Origin: Ga0077554 sp046590885
Lineage (GTDB): Bacteria; Pseudomonadota; Gammaproteobacteria; Ga0077554; Ga007554
Direction: 5' to 3'
DNA length: 26,381 bases
Assembly (NCBI GenBank): GCA_046590885.1
Contig: JBKJTS010000089.1
Location: 1 to 26,381 of the forward strand
Position 1 is the stretch's first letter. Each line of letters begins with the position of its first letter. Positions 6,846 through 14,394 of this stretch are shown one piece after another. The position numbers and the translations under genes were made by a program. The notes under the pieces were generated by a model that ran no database searches, was not told the origin of the DNA, and was given only the letters and a program-made list of their open reading frames with translations.

Positions 6846-7484
6846 TCACTGACGCACATAGCGCAAGTGCGTGGCGGCTGGCCCATCAAGAACCCTGTCA
6901 ATGCGAAACTGTGGCCCGGGTTCGCGCAGGTTCTCGAAGAGACGCCGCCCGCCGCTGAACAACACGGGTGCCAAGGCGATTTCCAGCTCGTCGACGACAC
7001 CCAGGTCCAGGTACTGCTGGATCAGATTCGCTCCACCCGCGATACGAATATCACGACTGCCTGCAGATTTCCGAGCCAGCTCTAGGGCACGCTTCGGCCC
7101 ATCATTGGTGGAGTAAAAGGTAGTCCCACCGGGGCGCACCCAGGGTTCGCGTTTCTCATGGGTAAGAACGTATACCGGGGTGTGAAACGGAGCCTCTTCT
7201 GGCCAGGCCCGCTCGCCTTGTTCGAACATTCGTTTGCCCATAATATTGGCACCGATGCGCTCAGTGGTACTGCGCAGCAGATCATTGACCGGGCCGGTCT
7301 CTCCACCTAGTCCAAGCTTGAGGTTGTCGCGGAAGTACTGTTGATTGATGATCCAGGCCATCAGCGCCCCCCACTTAGCGCCCCAGTTCTTGTACTCAGG
7401 CTTGTCCCAATTCTCCATGGTCATTCCTTCCGGTGCCATGTAGCCATCGAGGCTAAGTCCAATGTTAACGAATACTGTGCCCAT
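6846..7484 (-). CDS. dihydrofolate reductase family protein (RibD C-terminal-like)
   Basis: 212 residues. The N-terminus VFVNIGLSLDGYMAP and the later MGKRMFEQGE, TPVYVLTHEKREPW, IRIAGGANLIQQYLDLGVVDEL and LAPVLFSGGRRLFE are the standard motifs of the RibD C-terminal/dihydrofolate-reductase-like family, NAD(P)H-binding reductases of mostly unknown substrate. It is not a classical FolA: the N-terminal loop and length differ. Whether it confers trimethoprim tolerance cannot be inferred. ATG 7484 follows AAAGGAG by five bases. A core-like heptamer GTTAGGC sits 29 bases before the start and an attC-like site follows the stop, so it is the rightmost clear cassette in the array. Confidence 0.92.
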   Translation of the reverse strand: MGTVFVNIGLSLDGYMAPEGMTMENWDKPEYKNWGAKWGALMAWIINQQYFRDNLKLGLGGETGPVNDLLRSTTERIGANIMGKRMFEQGERAWPEEAPFHTPVYVLTHEKREPWVRPGGTTFYSTNDGPKRALELARKSAGSRDIRIAGGANLIQQYLDLGVVDELEIALAPVLFSGGRRLFENLREPGPQFRIDRVLDGPAATHLRYVRQ

Positions 7485-7512
7485 GATTCTCCTTTCACAT
7501 GTTCGGAGGTCG

Positions 7513-7519
7513 GCCTAAC
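7513..7519 (-). repeat. integron core heptamer at the right end of the array
   Basis: GTTAGGC on the minus strand (7519-7513) fits GTTRRRY and is the expected 5' boundary of the dihydrofolate-reductase-like cassette. No matching 5' core or palindrome is visible to its right, so the upstream attC or attI appears truncated. The sequence next to it (GAGGCTGTCGAAAAAT, 7520-7535) looks like an insertion-sequence terminus, but no partner end was found. Confidence 0.4.
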
Positions 7520-7915
7520 GAGGCTGTCGAAAAATCCCACCTTACCCGGAACTATTGCGCAGATCAAGGTCGAAAGATGTGGTGACAATTCCTCCACGGC
7601 ACTTTCGAATAAGCATTGAATCCCCTGCTTGATCATGAAATTGACCTGACTGTCTTCGATGCGGGTTCCAAAAGGACATCACGCGAATGAAACGCCCATA
7701 ACCGCCGTTGAAGGGTACCACAGTGAAGTCCATCACAAGTCACTCGCAGGGATGTATGTAGACGCACTGACCACCGACATCGGTATGGGGAACGCGGCGA
7801 ACGTTTTGCCAGGCAAGATATTAGAAAGCGCTGCCCGTTTTGGGTGTGGCGGCAAAATAGAATTAATCAGACTAAGTTATATTTATTGAAGTTCTTAACT
7901 CGCGGTGTCGATAAG
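7520..7915. other. gene-poor stretch between the cassette array and the toxin-antitoxin pair
   Basis: About 400 bp with only short frames on either strand, none with a good ribosome site or recognisable motif. On the minus strand two overlapping frames (about 7736-7542 and 7670-7421) have protein-like composition but no start or family, as would be left by a decayed gene. No integrase fragment, transposase motif or RNA gene was recognised. Confidence 0.4.
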
Positions 7916-7944
7916 TTGTCAACGCTACATAAATTGTGTATTAT
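7916..7944 (+). promoter_or_regulatory. sigma70 promoter of the Xre/RES operon
   Basis: TTGTCA (7916-7921), a 17-base spacer, then TATTAT (7939-7944): one mismatch to consensus in each hexamer at optimal spacing. The antitoxin start is 42 bases beyond the -10. Xre-type antitoxins usually repress their own promoter, but no clear palindromic operator is visible. Confidence 0.7.
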
Positions 7945-7986
7945 TAAACATAGCTGCCCGATTTGCAGTCATCATGGGAGAACGTC

Positions 7987-8403
7987 ATGCTCCAACCCCG
8001 TAGCCAGACTTCCGAACCGGATGCCCTCGATCTCACCACCGAGATGAACCGGGCGCAGCTGGCACCGGTGGTCATCCGCCTGTTTGAACGCTGGAGCCTC
8101 GATACCACGCAGCAATTGAACTTACTGGGTTTGAGTTCGACCAGCCGCAGCATGCTCAGCAAGTATCGCCAGGGCGCAGCGGTTCCCGGCACGCGGGATA
8201 GCCTGGATCGCATCGGCTGGTTGCTCGCCATTCATAAAGCGTTGCGACTGCTCTATCCCTTCAATGAGACGTTACGTTACACCTGGATCCAGCATCGCCA
8301 TGCTGCCTTCGGTGAACGCACGCCGTTAGAGGTGATGATGGAAGGTGGCTTGATCGGCATCGCGCGTGTCGCCCGTTATCTCGATTGGCAACGCGGACGT
8401 TGA
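7987..8403 (+). CDS. Xre/MbcA/ParS-type antitoxin (DUF2384)
   Basis: 138 residues from ATG 7987, six bases after GGGAG; a TTG eight codons upstream is a poorer alternative because that ribosome site would lie inside the gene. About residues 20-66 form the helical Xre-like DNA-binding region (VVIRLFERWSLDTTQQLNLL, SRSMLSKYRQG). The C-terminus, FGERTPLEVMMEGGLIGIAR followed by VARYLDW, is the characteristic toxin-binding DUF2384/MbcA-ParS segment. It should neutralise the RES toxin encoded next, one base downstream of its stop, and autoregulate the operon. It is read opposite to the neighbouring cassette genes. Confidence 0.9.
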   Translation: MLQPRSQTSEPDALDLTTEMNRAQLAPVVIRLFERWSLDTTQQLNLLGLSSTSRSMLSKYRQGAAVPGTRDSLDRIGWLLAIHKALRLLYPFNETLRYTWIQHRHAAFGERTPLEVMMEGGLIGIARVARYLDWQRGR

Positions 8404-8404
8404 A

Positions 8405-9124
8405 ATGAGCGATGCTTTATTCGATACCACGCGCGACCTTGACGCCGCTCTATGCCGCAACATTGTGTCACTGCGCACGACCGTGGATCTGTTCGATGAC
8501 CTGACCGAGGGCGACGCGCAGCGCTCAGCCGTCGCCGCACAGGCGGAAATGCGCGTCAAAGCGCTATTGCCGTCAGGTGTGGTGGCGCGGGGGTTCCACT
8601 ACACTACCGCGATCGAGTATCCGTTTGTGACCGAACCCTACTTGCGCAGCCGCTACGGCGACGGGACACATGGCGTGTGGTACGGCGCGCTCGATGCGGA
8701 AACGACAATTTTTGAAACGGCCTATCACATGATCCAGGACGAGGGCCGCATCGCCGGACTCGACGAAGAGGTACAGCGTGAGCGCGCGGTTTACGACGTG
8801 CGCTGCCTGGCGATCCTCATCGATTTGTCGGCGAAGCGCGTTAGTCACCCGCACCTGATAGAAGAAGACTCTGCGCAGACCCACGCGATTGCGCAGCGCT
8901 TGATACGCGAGGGGCACCCAGGATTGTTGGCACCGTCCGCGCGGTGCGCCGGAACCACCGCCGCGATTTTCAATATTGCGGTGCTCAGTGATCCGCGTTT
9001 GAAATACTATCTCACCTACCGTTACGCGCCGCGCACCCAAACGGTGCTGGTAGAACGTGAGGTGGGGAAACCGTTATATCGATTAATTCAACAAGGCGGA
9101 ATTTTGCAAGCTGATCGTTTCTAA
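8405..9124 (+). CDS. RES-domain toxin (predicted NAD+-targeting)
   Basis: 239 residues from ATG 8405, which begins just after the antitoxin TGA and lacks its own strong ribosome site, so it is probably translated by coupling. A longer frame opens at 8366, but it would overlap the antitoxin. RES family hallmarks are present: an Arg near residue 62 (VARGFHYT), GVWYGALDAETTIFETAYH with E104, and Ser178 in LLAPSAR. RES toxins (MbcT type) degrade NAD+ by phosphorolysis or hydrolysis; the ParT relative modifies a metabolic enzyme by ADP-ribosylation. NAD+ depletion is the likeliest effect. The protein is somewhat longer at the N-terminus than minimal RES proteins. Confidence 0.9.
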   Translation: MSDALFDTTRDLDAALCRNIVSLRTTVDLFDDLTEGDAQRSAVAAQAEMRVKALLPSGVVARGFHYTTAIEYPFVTEPYLRSRYGDGTHGVWYGALDAETTIFETAYHMIQDEGRIAGLDEEVQRERAVYDVRCLAILIDLSAKRVSHPHLIEEDSAQTHAIAQRLIREGHPGLLAPSARCAGTTAAIFNIAVLSDPRLKYYLTYRYAPRTQTVLVEREVGKPLYRLIQQGGILQADRF

Positions 9125-9480
9125 CGTCGCGTCCGCGCGCGTGGTGGGCATGCTTGATTGGTCCTTCCATATTATTAACTTATCTGGAGCAAAATGACCG
9201 CGCAAAAATTGGGAAATTATATGATTGGTTAACTTAACCTTTAGTCTGGGAACTCTTCAACACGTCAAATCACACAGGGAAAAGTGTATTGATTTATAAC
9301 GGCACATAAATTCTAGGCAGGACGCGGATTTTACAGTTTTTATCGACAAACGGTTAATTAGAACAAAACTACGGAGTTAAGTGACGCTATAAAAGGGGCT
9401 CTCTTTTACTGCGAAGTTACTCCTGCGTTACCCCGGGAGAAACTTACTATCTGAATATTTATGTAACTAATTGATTTGAA
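9125..9480. other. gene-free stretch between the RES toxin and the tRNA cluster
   Basis: About 355 AT-rich bases. No frame with a start and ribosome site, no RNA gene and no clear terminator was found. It includes GTTAAGTGACG at about 9375-9385, an 11-base string also present at 5168-5178 in the last attC-like site. Imperfect palindrome GGTTAACTTAACC lies near 9228-9240. Confidence 0.4.
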
Positions 9481-9556
9481 TGGTGGGCCGTGCGGGATTC
9501 GAACCTGCGACCTACTGATTAAGAGTCAGCAGCTCTACCAACTGAGCTAACGGCCC
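9481..9556 (-). tRNA. tRNA-Lys (CTT)
   Basis: The 76-nt minus-strand sequence starts GGGCCG at 9556 and ends CGGCCCACCA, with encoded CCA. The arms fold normally: D-arm AGCTCAGTTGGTAGAGC, anticodon loop CTCTTAA giving anticodon CTT, and T-arm GGTTCGAATCC. Last gene of the cluster. Its 3' end faces the toxin-antitoxin and cassette region, a common orientation for integration targets. Confidence 0.96.
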
Positions 9557-9598
9557 AAACAGGGATGGGTAAAACTTTCTCGCCGTATAGGAAGAAAA

Positions 9599-9675
9599 TG
9601 GGGTGACCGATGGGGCTCGAACCCACGACAACCGGAATCACAATCCGGGACTCTACCAACTGAGCTACGGCCACC
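9599..9675 (-). tRNA. tRNA-His (GTG)
   Basis: 77 nt on the minus strand with encoded CCA. The anticodon loop reads TTGTGAT, anticodon GTG. The extra 5' G opposite discriminator C, specific to tRNA-His, is present (GGTGGCCG against CGGTCACC). T-loop GGTTCGAGCC is normal. Confidence 0.96.
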
Positions 9676-9723
9676 ATAAATTTGCTGCCCGTGCAGATGC
9701 ACGCATCGAGCAATGTTCAATAC

Positions 9724-9800
9724 TGGCGCGCCCGGCAGGACTCGAACCTGCTACCCTCGGCTTAGAAGGCCGATGCTCTATCCGGATGAGCTACGGGCGC
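9724..9800 (-). tRNA. tRNA-Arg (TCT)
   Basis: 77 nt on the minus strand, GCGCCCG at the 5' end pairing with CGGGCGC before GCCA, encoded CCA. The anticodon loop is CTTCTAA, anticodon TCT, which reads AGA/AGG. Third gene from the right in a Pro-Arg-His-Lys transcription unit. Confidence 0.96.
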
Positions 9801-9959
9801 TATAAGCCAAAGCGGGCAGTATAACCCTAAAAACAGCCATCGAGGCTTACGGCAAAGATATTAGAGCCTATCGAACTCTTCCACGCTCACAGTAAACGTC
9901 TGTTGCCATCCCCAGGATAGTGGGCAAAAGACTAACTAAGCTACTGAATTACAAAAAAA

Positions 9960-10036
9960 TGGTCGGGGTAGAGGGATTCGAACTCTCGACATCCTGCTCC
10001 CAAAGCAGGCGCGCTACCAGGCTGCGCTATACCCCG
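9960..10036 (-). tRNA. tRNA-Pro (TGG)
   Basis: 77 nt on the minus strand, CGGGGTA at the 5' end pairing with TACCCCG before ACCA, encoded CCA. The anticodon loop is TTTGGGA, anticodon TGG. First gene of the cluster, 60 bases downstream of a good promoter. Confidence 0.96.
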
Positions 10037-10096
10037 AATTTAGATCCATCGCACCGCAAACATCCAACAAATCACACCTGCGCTACGAAGCCAGCA

Positions 10097-10125
10097 ATAA
10101 TACTTATTATAGTCTACCACGTCAA
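10097..10125 (-). promoter_or_regulatory. promoter of the Pro-Arg-His-Lys tRNA cluster
   Basis: On the minus strand TTGACG (10125-10120), a 17-base spacer and TATTAT (10102-10097). The -10 lies 60 bases before the tRNA-Pro 5' end, leaving a short leader for RNase P processing. All four tRNAs follow on the same strand without another obvious promoter. Confidence 0.7.
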
Positions 10126-10237
10126 TTTTTTTGATGATTTTAACCCATCAGCCGGGGGCACATCAGGGGCTCTATAACTAAAATGTTGTGTTGTTACCTC
10201 CTAAAAACCTTAAAATTCAGGAGGTGCCGCGCCGCAT

Positions 10238-11368
10238 TCAAGACTCAATACGAACCGAACGCCATGCCACTAAAAAAGCGGCAACTCCAATAATCGCCGC
10301 CAGGAAATACGTGGCCAGTGGCCCGGCACTGCCCCACATATAGCCACTGTAAAGACTGCCCACTGCGCCGCCTGCACCAAAGCTGAGACTACTATAGAGT
10401 GCCTGGCCGCGCCCCTGATTACGCCCGGTAAAATACTGGTGGATTAATTGAATTGAAACAGCATGGTAGACACCAAAACTGGCAGCGTGAAGTATTTGGG
10501 CGAAAATCATGATGGACAGATTATCTACATACAGCCCGATAAGCGCCCAGCGCAGAGCCGCACATAACAGGCTGGCAAGAAAGATGTTGCGCAGGCCAAA
10601 GTGGGGCACCAGGCGGTGCATGAGCATAAATACCAGCACTTCAGCGATCACGCCCAGCGCCCACAGCCAGCCGATGAGTGTTCGGGAATACCCGTGGTCT
10701 TCTAAGTAAATCGAGTAAAACGTGTAATACGGGCCGTGGCTGGCTTGCATCAGGAAACATACGACCAACAGGCCTACCACTTCTGGGCGACGTAACACGT
10801 CACGCAATGGCAAATGACTGGAAACGACCGATAATTCACGCTCGGGCACCAGCAAGCTCATGAGCCAGATGCCCGTCATCAATGCCAGCAAAATAGCGGG
10901 CAATGCGCCGATGCCCACCGACTCAAAAAGGGGGCCGAGGGCGGTCACCGCCAAAATAAAACCAATAGATCCCCACAGGCGAATGGAGCTGTAACGATGC
11001 ACTTGATTGCCCAGATGGCTGAACGTGGTGGCTTCAAATTGCGGCAAGGACGCATTCCAGAAAAAGCTGAACACCGTCATCACCCCTGCCAGCCACAGAA
11101 AACTGTGACCAAATAATGTGCCGCTGAACGCCACTGCGGCCGCCAGCGAACCCAGCCGCACTATCGCCATCGGCTTACCAGTGTGATCGGCAATCCAGCC
11201 CCATACATTCGGTGAGATAATTTTGGTGGCCATGATCAGCGCCATCAATTCACCAATCTGTGCGGGCTTGAAACCCAGCGATTCGAGATACAAGCCCCAA
11301 TAGGGCAGCATAGTACCAAGCGATGAAAAGAAGATTAAATAAAACGCCGATAAGCGCCAGTAGGGCAT
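10238..11368 (-). CDS. MFS transporter, phenylpropionate-permease-like family
   Basis: 376 residues with about 12 hydrophobic segments, starting MPYWRLSAFYLIFFSSLGTM. The N-half motif PYWGLYLESLGFKPAQIGEL, the loop GWIADHTGKP between helices 2 and 3 (the MFS signature loop), and RLWGSIGFI resemble the PPP/HcaT-like branch (MFS_1_like). Substrate cannot be predicted; HcaT relatives carry aromatic acids, but most members are uncharacterised. It lies 102 bp downstream of aroC on the same strand, separated by a large inverted repeat, so co-transcription with aroC is uncertain. A CCTCCT/AGGAGG pairing follows at 10197-10224 but makes a poor terminator. Confidence 0.88.
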   Translation of the reverse strand: MPYWRLSAFYLIFFSSLGTMLPYWGLYLESLGFKPAQIGELMALIMATKIISPNVWGWIADHTGKPMAIVRLGSLAAAVAFSGTLFGHSFLWLAGVMTVFSFFWNASLPQFEATTFSHLGNQVHRYSSIRLWGSIGFILAVTALGPLFESVGIGALPAILLALMTGIWLMSLLVPERELSVVSSHLPLRDVLRRPEVVGLLVVCFLMQASHGPYYTFYSIYLEDHGYSRTLIGWLWALGVIAEVLVFMLMHRLVPHFGLRNIFLASLLCAALRWALIGLYVDNLSIMIFAQILHAASFGVYHAVSIQLIHQYFTGRNQGRGQALYSSLSFGAGGAVGSLYSGYMWGSAGPLATYFLAAIIGVAAFLVAWRSVRIES

Positions 11369-11400
11369 AAAGAAATCACAAATTGATATGTTGATATATT

Positions 11401-11456
11401 GTCATTTCGACCGAAGACGACTGCCATCCATGGCATTCGCTTTCGGTCGAAATGAC
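11401..11456. repeat. 15-bp perfect inverted repeat between aroC and the MFS gene
   Basis: GTCATTTCGACCGAA at 11401-11415 is exactly complementary to 11442-11456, with a 26-base centre that itself holds TGCCAT/ATGGCA. No T-run follows on the minus strand, so it is not a typical terminator. The arm resembles short dispersed palindromes seen in many genomes. It is the only copy in this window. Confidence 0.7.
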
Positions 11457-11470
11457 ACGTAAGGAGAAGT

Positions 11471-12580
11471 TTATCGAACCGTGTTTACGGTTGCAGGAAT
11501 AACCGGGGTTACCGACACCACATCACAATTCTGTGCCCGGTGACGCAGCATGTGATCCATCAACACGATCGCCAGCATCGCTTCAGCAATGGGGGTGGCC
11601 CGGATGCCAACGCACGGGTCGTGACGCCCGTGGGTGACTACCTCTTCTGCCTCGCCGCGCACATTAACACTGCGGCCTGGCAGGCGAATGCTGGAGGTAG
11701 GCTTGAGCGCGATGCTGGCGATAATATCCTGTCCCGAAGAAATGCCCCCCAGAATGCCGCCGGCATTATTACTCAAAAAACCTTGCGGTGTGATTTCATC
11801 ACGGTGCTGGGTGCCCTTCTGCTCAATGCTGGCAAATCCAGCACCGATTTCTACACCCTTGACGGCGTTAATGCTCATCAAGGCGTGAGCGATATCGGCA
11901 TCCAAACGGTCAAAAATCGGTTCGCCCCACCCTGTAGGCATGCCACTGGCGACGACATTGATGCGCGCGCCAATGGAATTGCCCTCTTTGCGCAAAGCAT
12001 CCATGTAGGCTTCCATTTCTGGCACCTTGGCAACATCGGGGCAAAAAAACGGGTTGTTGTTTACCTCATTCCAGTCAAACGCTTCAGCCTTGATCGGGCC
12101 GAGTTGTGATAAATAGCCGCGTATAACAATGCCATAACGTTCGGCCAAATATTTTTTAGCGATGCCCCCTGCCGCTACACGCATGGCGGTTTCACGCGCC
12201 GAGGAACGTCCTCCCCCGCGGTAATCACGAAAACCGTATTTCTGCTGATAGGTATAGTCCGCATGGCCGGGACGAAACTGATCTTTAATCTTGTCGTAAT
12301 CTTTGGAGCGCTGATCCGTATTATTTATCACCAGACCAATCGGAGCACCGGTGGTACGGCCTTCAAATATCCCCGACAGGATTTTCACACAATCATCTTC
12401 ACGGCGTTGCGTAGTATGGCGCGATGTACCGGGCTTGCGCCGATCCAGATCACCCTGCAAATCTTCTTCGCTCAATGCCATGCCAGGCGGGCAACCATCA
12501 ACGATGCAACCTATCGCCGCGCCGTGGCTTTCCCCAAACGAGGTGACAGTAAACAATTTTCCGAATGTGTTGCCTGACAT
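11471..12580 (-). CDS. aroC: chorismate synthase
   Basis: 369 residues, normal length. It converts 5-enolpyruvylshikimate-3-phosphate to chorismate, the last shikimate-pathway step, in the cytoplasm with reduced FMN. All three family signatures are present: GESHGAAIGCIVDGCPPG near 16-33, RGGGRSSARETAMRVAAG near 120-137, and RHDPCVGIRATPIAEAM near 318-334. The N-terminus MSGNTFGKLFTVTSFGESHG is canonical, fixing the start at ATG 12580. It lies 32 bp downstream of sppA on the same strand; the pathway link between the two is not obvious, so this is probably only a shared transcript. Confidence 0.98.
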   Translation of the reverse strand: MSGNTFGKLFTVTSFGESHGAAIGCIVDGCPPGMALSEEDLQGDLDRRKPGTSRHTTQRREDDCVKILSGIFEGRTTGAPIGLVINNTDQRSKDYDKIKDQFRPGHADYTYQQKYGFRDYRGGGRSSARETAMRVAAGGIAKKYLAERYGIVIRGYLSQLGPIKAEAFDWNEVNNNPFFCPDVAKVPEMEAYMDALRKEGNSIGARINVVASGMPTGWGEPIFDRLDADIAHALMSINAVKGVEIGAGFASIEQKGTQHRDEITPQGFLSNNAGGILGGISSGQDIIASIALKPTSSIRLPGRSVNVRGEAEEVVTHGRHDPCVGIRATPIAEAMLAIVLMDHMLRHRAQNCDVVSVTPVIPATVNTVR

Positions 12581-12612
12581 TGCCTGCTACCAATCACATA
12601 GAACCATCGTTG

Positions 12613-13695
12613 TTATTTAATACTGCCAGCTAAATCCTGCGCGTTTTTTAAACTTGTCGTCGATACTGATGATACCGCTTTAGCCATCGCCAAACCCAGG
12701 CGATCTGCAAACCGCTGAAACAACGGTGGCTGCTGGCTGAAATCAACAATGTCTTCAGCGCCGATAACTTCACGCGCCACATAACTGCTGCTGCCCAAGG
12801 CATCGACCAGCCCCAGTTGCAGGCTTTGTTCCCCGGTCCATATATAACCACTAAAGAGGTTTTTATCTTCTTTCAACCGATCACCGCGCCCATTTTTTAC
12901 CGTTGCAATAAACTGTTGATGGATATTATCCAGCAATGATTTAACGTGGGCTTTTTCCTCAGGTTTTTCAGGAGAGAACGGGTCAAGAAAACCCTTGTGA
13001 TCACCTGCCGTCAACAACCGGCGTTCTACTCCGAGCTTCTTCATGGTATCTACAAAACCAAAGCCATCCATGATCACGCCGATGGAACCTACCAGACTGG
13101 CCTTGTCAGCATAAATTTTGTCAGCCGCCGCCGCAATGTAATATCCCCCCGACGCACAAATATCGGTAATCACCGCATACAGGGGAATGTCCGGATGCAG
13201 GCCCCGCAGACGTTTGATTTCATCGTTAATATATCCCGCCTGCACCGGGCTACCACCCGGACTATTAATACGGATGATTACACCAGCGGTATTAGCGTCG
13301 CCAAATGCATCCCGCAGCCCTGTAATAACACTGTCAGCATTCGCTTCAGAATCAGCCGCAATTGCGCCATTTATCTCTACTACTGCCGTATGCTTGTTGG
13401 CTCCACCTAATCCTCCGTGCTCTGATTTAGGCAGATAAAGATACAGTAGCGTAAATAAATAAATGAACATCAACCCCTTGAAGAAAATGCTCCAGCGGCG
13501 TGCACGCCGTTGTTCATCCACTGCAGAAAATGCTAGTTTTCTAAGAACGTCACGTTCCCATTCGGGGCCATTTTTCGTGCTTCCGCTATTCTTGCCGGTG
13601 GCAGCTTCGTGCGCCTGTGAAGGCTGAGTGGTTGTCCATTTGTCTTCTGGTTTAACAGGATCCATGATTGGCGGCTCTTGATTATTGTCTGACAT
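12613..13695 (-). CDS. sppA: signal peptide peptidase SppA-type S49 protease
   Basis: 360 residues, the short single-domain (36-kDa) form. A hydrophilic N-terminus of about 66 residues precedes one membrane segment (about 69-89), after which the S49 domain faces the periplasm. The catalytic dyad is visible: Ser182 in ICASGGYY and Lys234 in AGDHKGFLDPF, 52 residues apart as in Bacillus SppA (147/199). The INSPGGSP loop near 143-150 and LVGSIGVIMDG near 201-211 are conserved. It degrades cleaved signal peptides and membrane fragments. The gene follows the HAD phosphatase by 18 bp; rluC-HAD-sppA is a conserved order in pseudomonads. Confidence 0.94.
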   Translation of the reverse strand: MSDNNQEPPIMDPVKPEDKWTTTQPSQAHEAATGKNSGSTKNGPEWERDVLRKLAFSAVDEQRRARRWSIFFKGLMFIYLFTLLYLYLPKSEHGGLGGANKHTAVVEINGAIAADSEANADSVITGLRDAFGDANTAGVIIRINSPGGSPVQAGYINDEIKRLRGLHPDIPLYAVITDICASGGYYIAAAADKIYADKASLVGSIGVIMDGFGFVDTMKKLGVERRLLTAGDHKGFLDPFSPEKPEEKAHVKSLLDNIHQQFIATVKNGRGDRLKEDKNLFSGYIWTGEQSLQLGLVDALGSSSYVAREVIGAEDIVDFSQQPPLFQRFADRLGLAMAKAVSSVSTTSLKNAQDLAGSIK

Positions 13696-13713
13696 TCACA
13701 TGTATCCTTTACT

Positions 13714-14394
13714 TTATAAAAATCTTTGGGTTGTGGTTGCATATTCACCCAGCCACCCTCTTATTCCATCAATGCTATCAACACACGCCAGTGCGCCACA
13801 TTGTAGCAAACGCTGCGGCGCGTGTACGCCGTAACTTACCGCCAGCGCTGCAGTGCCCGCATTCTGCGCCATATTCATATCATACTCAGTATCACCAATC
13901 ATCAGGGTCTCCTTGGCATTAACCCCCAGTTCATCCATGATTTCCAGCAACATGCGAGGGTGGGGTTTAGAAAAAGTTTCATCGGCACATCGGGTGGCAT
14001 GAAAAAAATCTGTACACCCTGTTTCCGTTAACACCGCATCCAACCCCCGCCGACCCTTGCCTGTGGCAACAGCCAGCATATAATCTTGCTGGCGCAGATC
14101 ACTTAAAGTAGCGACTGCGCCGGGAAATAATTGTGTAGGAATCTGGCTCGCATACAAATAGTGATAACGATAACGGTCTATCAATTGCCGTTGCAAAGCA
14201 CTGTCGGCATCTGGCACCAGCTGCTGTATCGCCTGCGGCAAAGCCAAACCAATGATATCTCGCACCACTGCATCGGACAACGGCGCCCTGCTCATATCCA
14301 CCATTGCGGCATTAAAACTGGTCACAATCCGTGCCTCAGAATCCATCAAGGTTCCGTCCCAGTCAAATACCAGTAATTTAAAGGGCATACTCAT
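13714..14394 (-). CDS. HAD-superfamily hydrolase, phosphoglycolate-phosphatase-like
   Basis: 226 residues of HAD subfamily IA. Motif I is VFDWDGTLMDSE with nucleophile D11 and acid/base D13; motif II is AVATGKGRRGLD; motif III Lys lies in FSKPHPRML; motif IV is LMIGDTEYDMNMA. A helical cap lies between motifs I and II, as in Gph and YjjG-type enzymes. Substrate is unproven; a small phosphorylated metabolite is likely. The ATG at 14394 overlaps the rluC stop by four bases, so the pair is translationally coupled. The RluC-HAD pairing is conserved in gammaproteobacteria and suggests a stable operon, not necessarily a shared pathway. Confidence 0.93.
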   Translation of the reverse strand: MSMPFKLLVFDWDGTLMDSEARIVTSFNAAMVDMSRAPLSDAVVRDIIGLALPQAIQQLVPDADSALQRQLIDRYRYHYLYASQIPTQLFPGAVATLSDLRQQDYMLAVATGKGRRGLDAVLTETGCTDFFHATRCADETFSKPHPRMLLEIMDELGVNAKETLMIGDTEYDMNMAQNAGTAALAVSYGVHAPQRLLQCGALACVDSIDGIRGWLGEYATTTQRFL

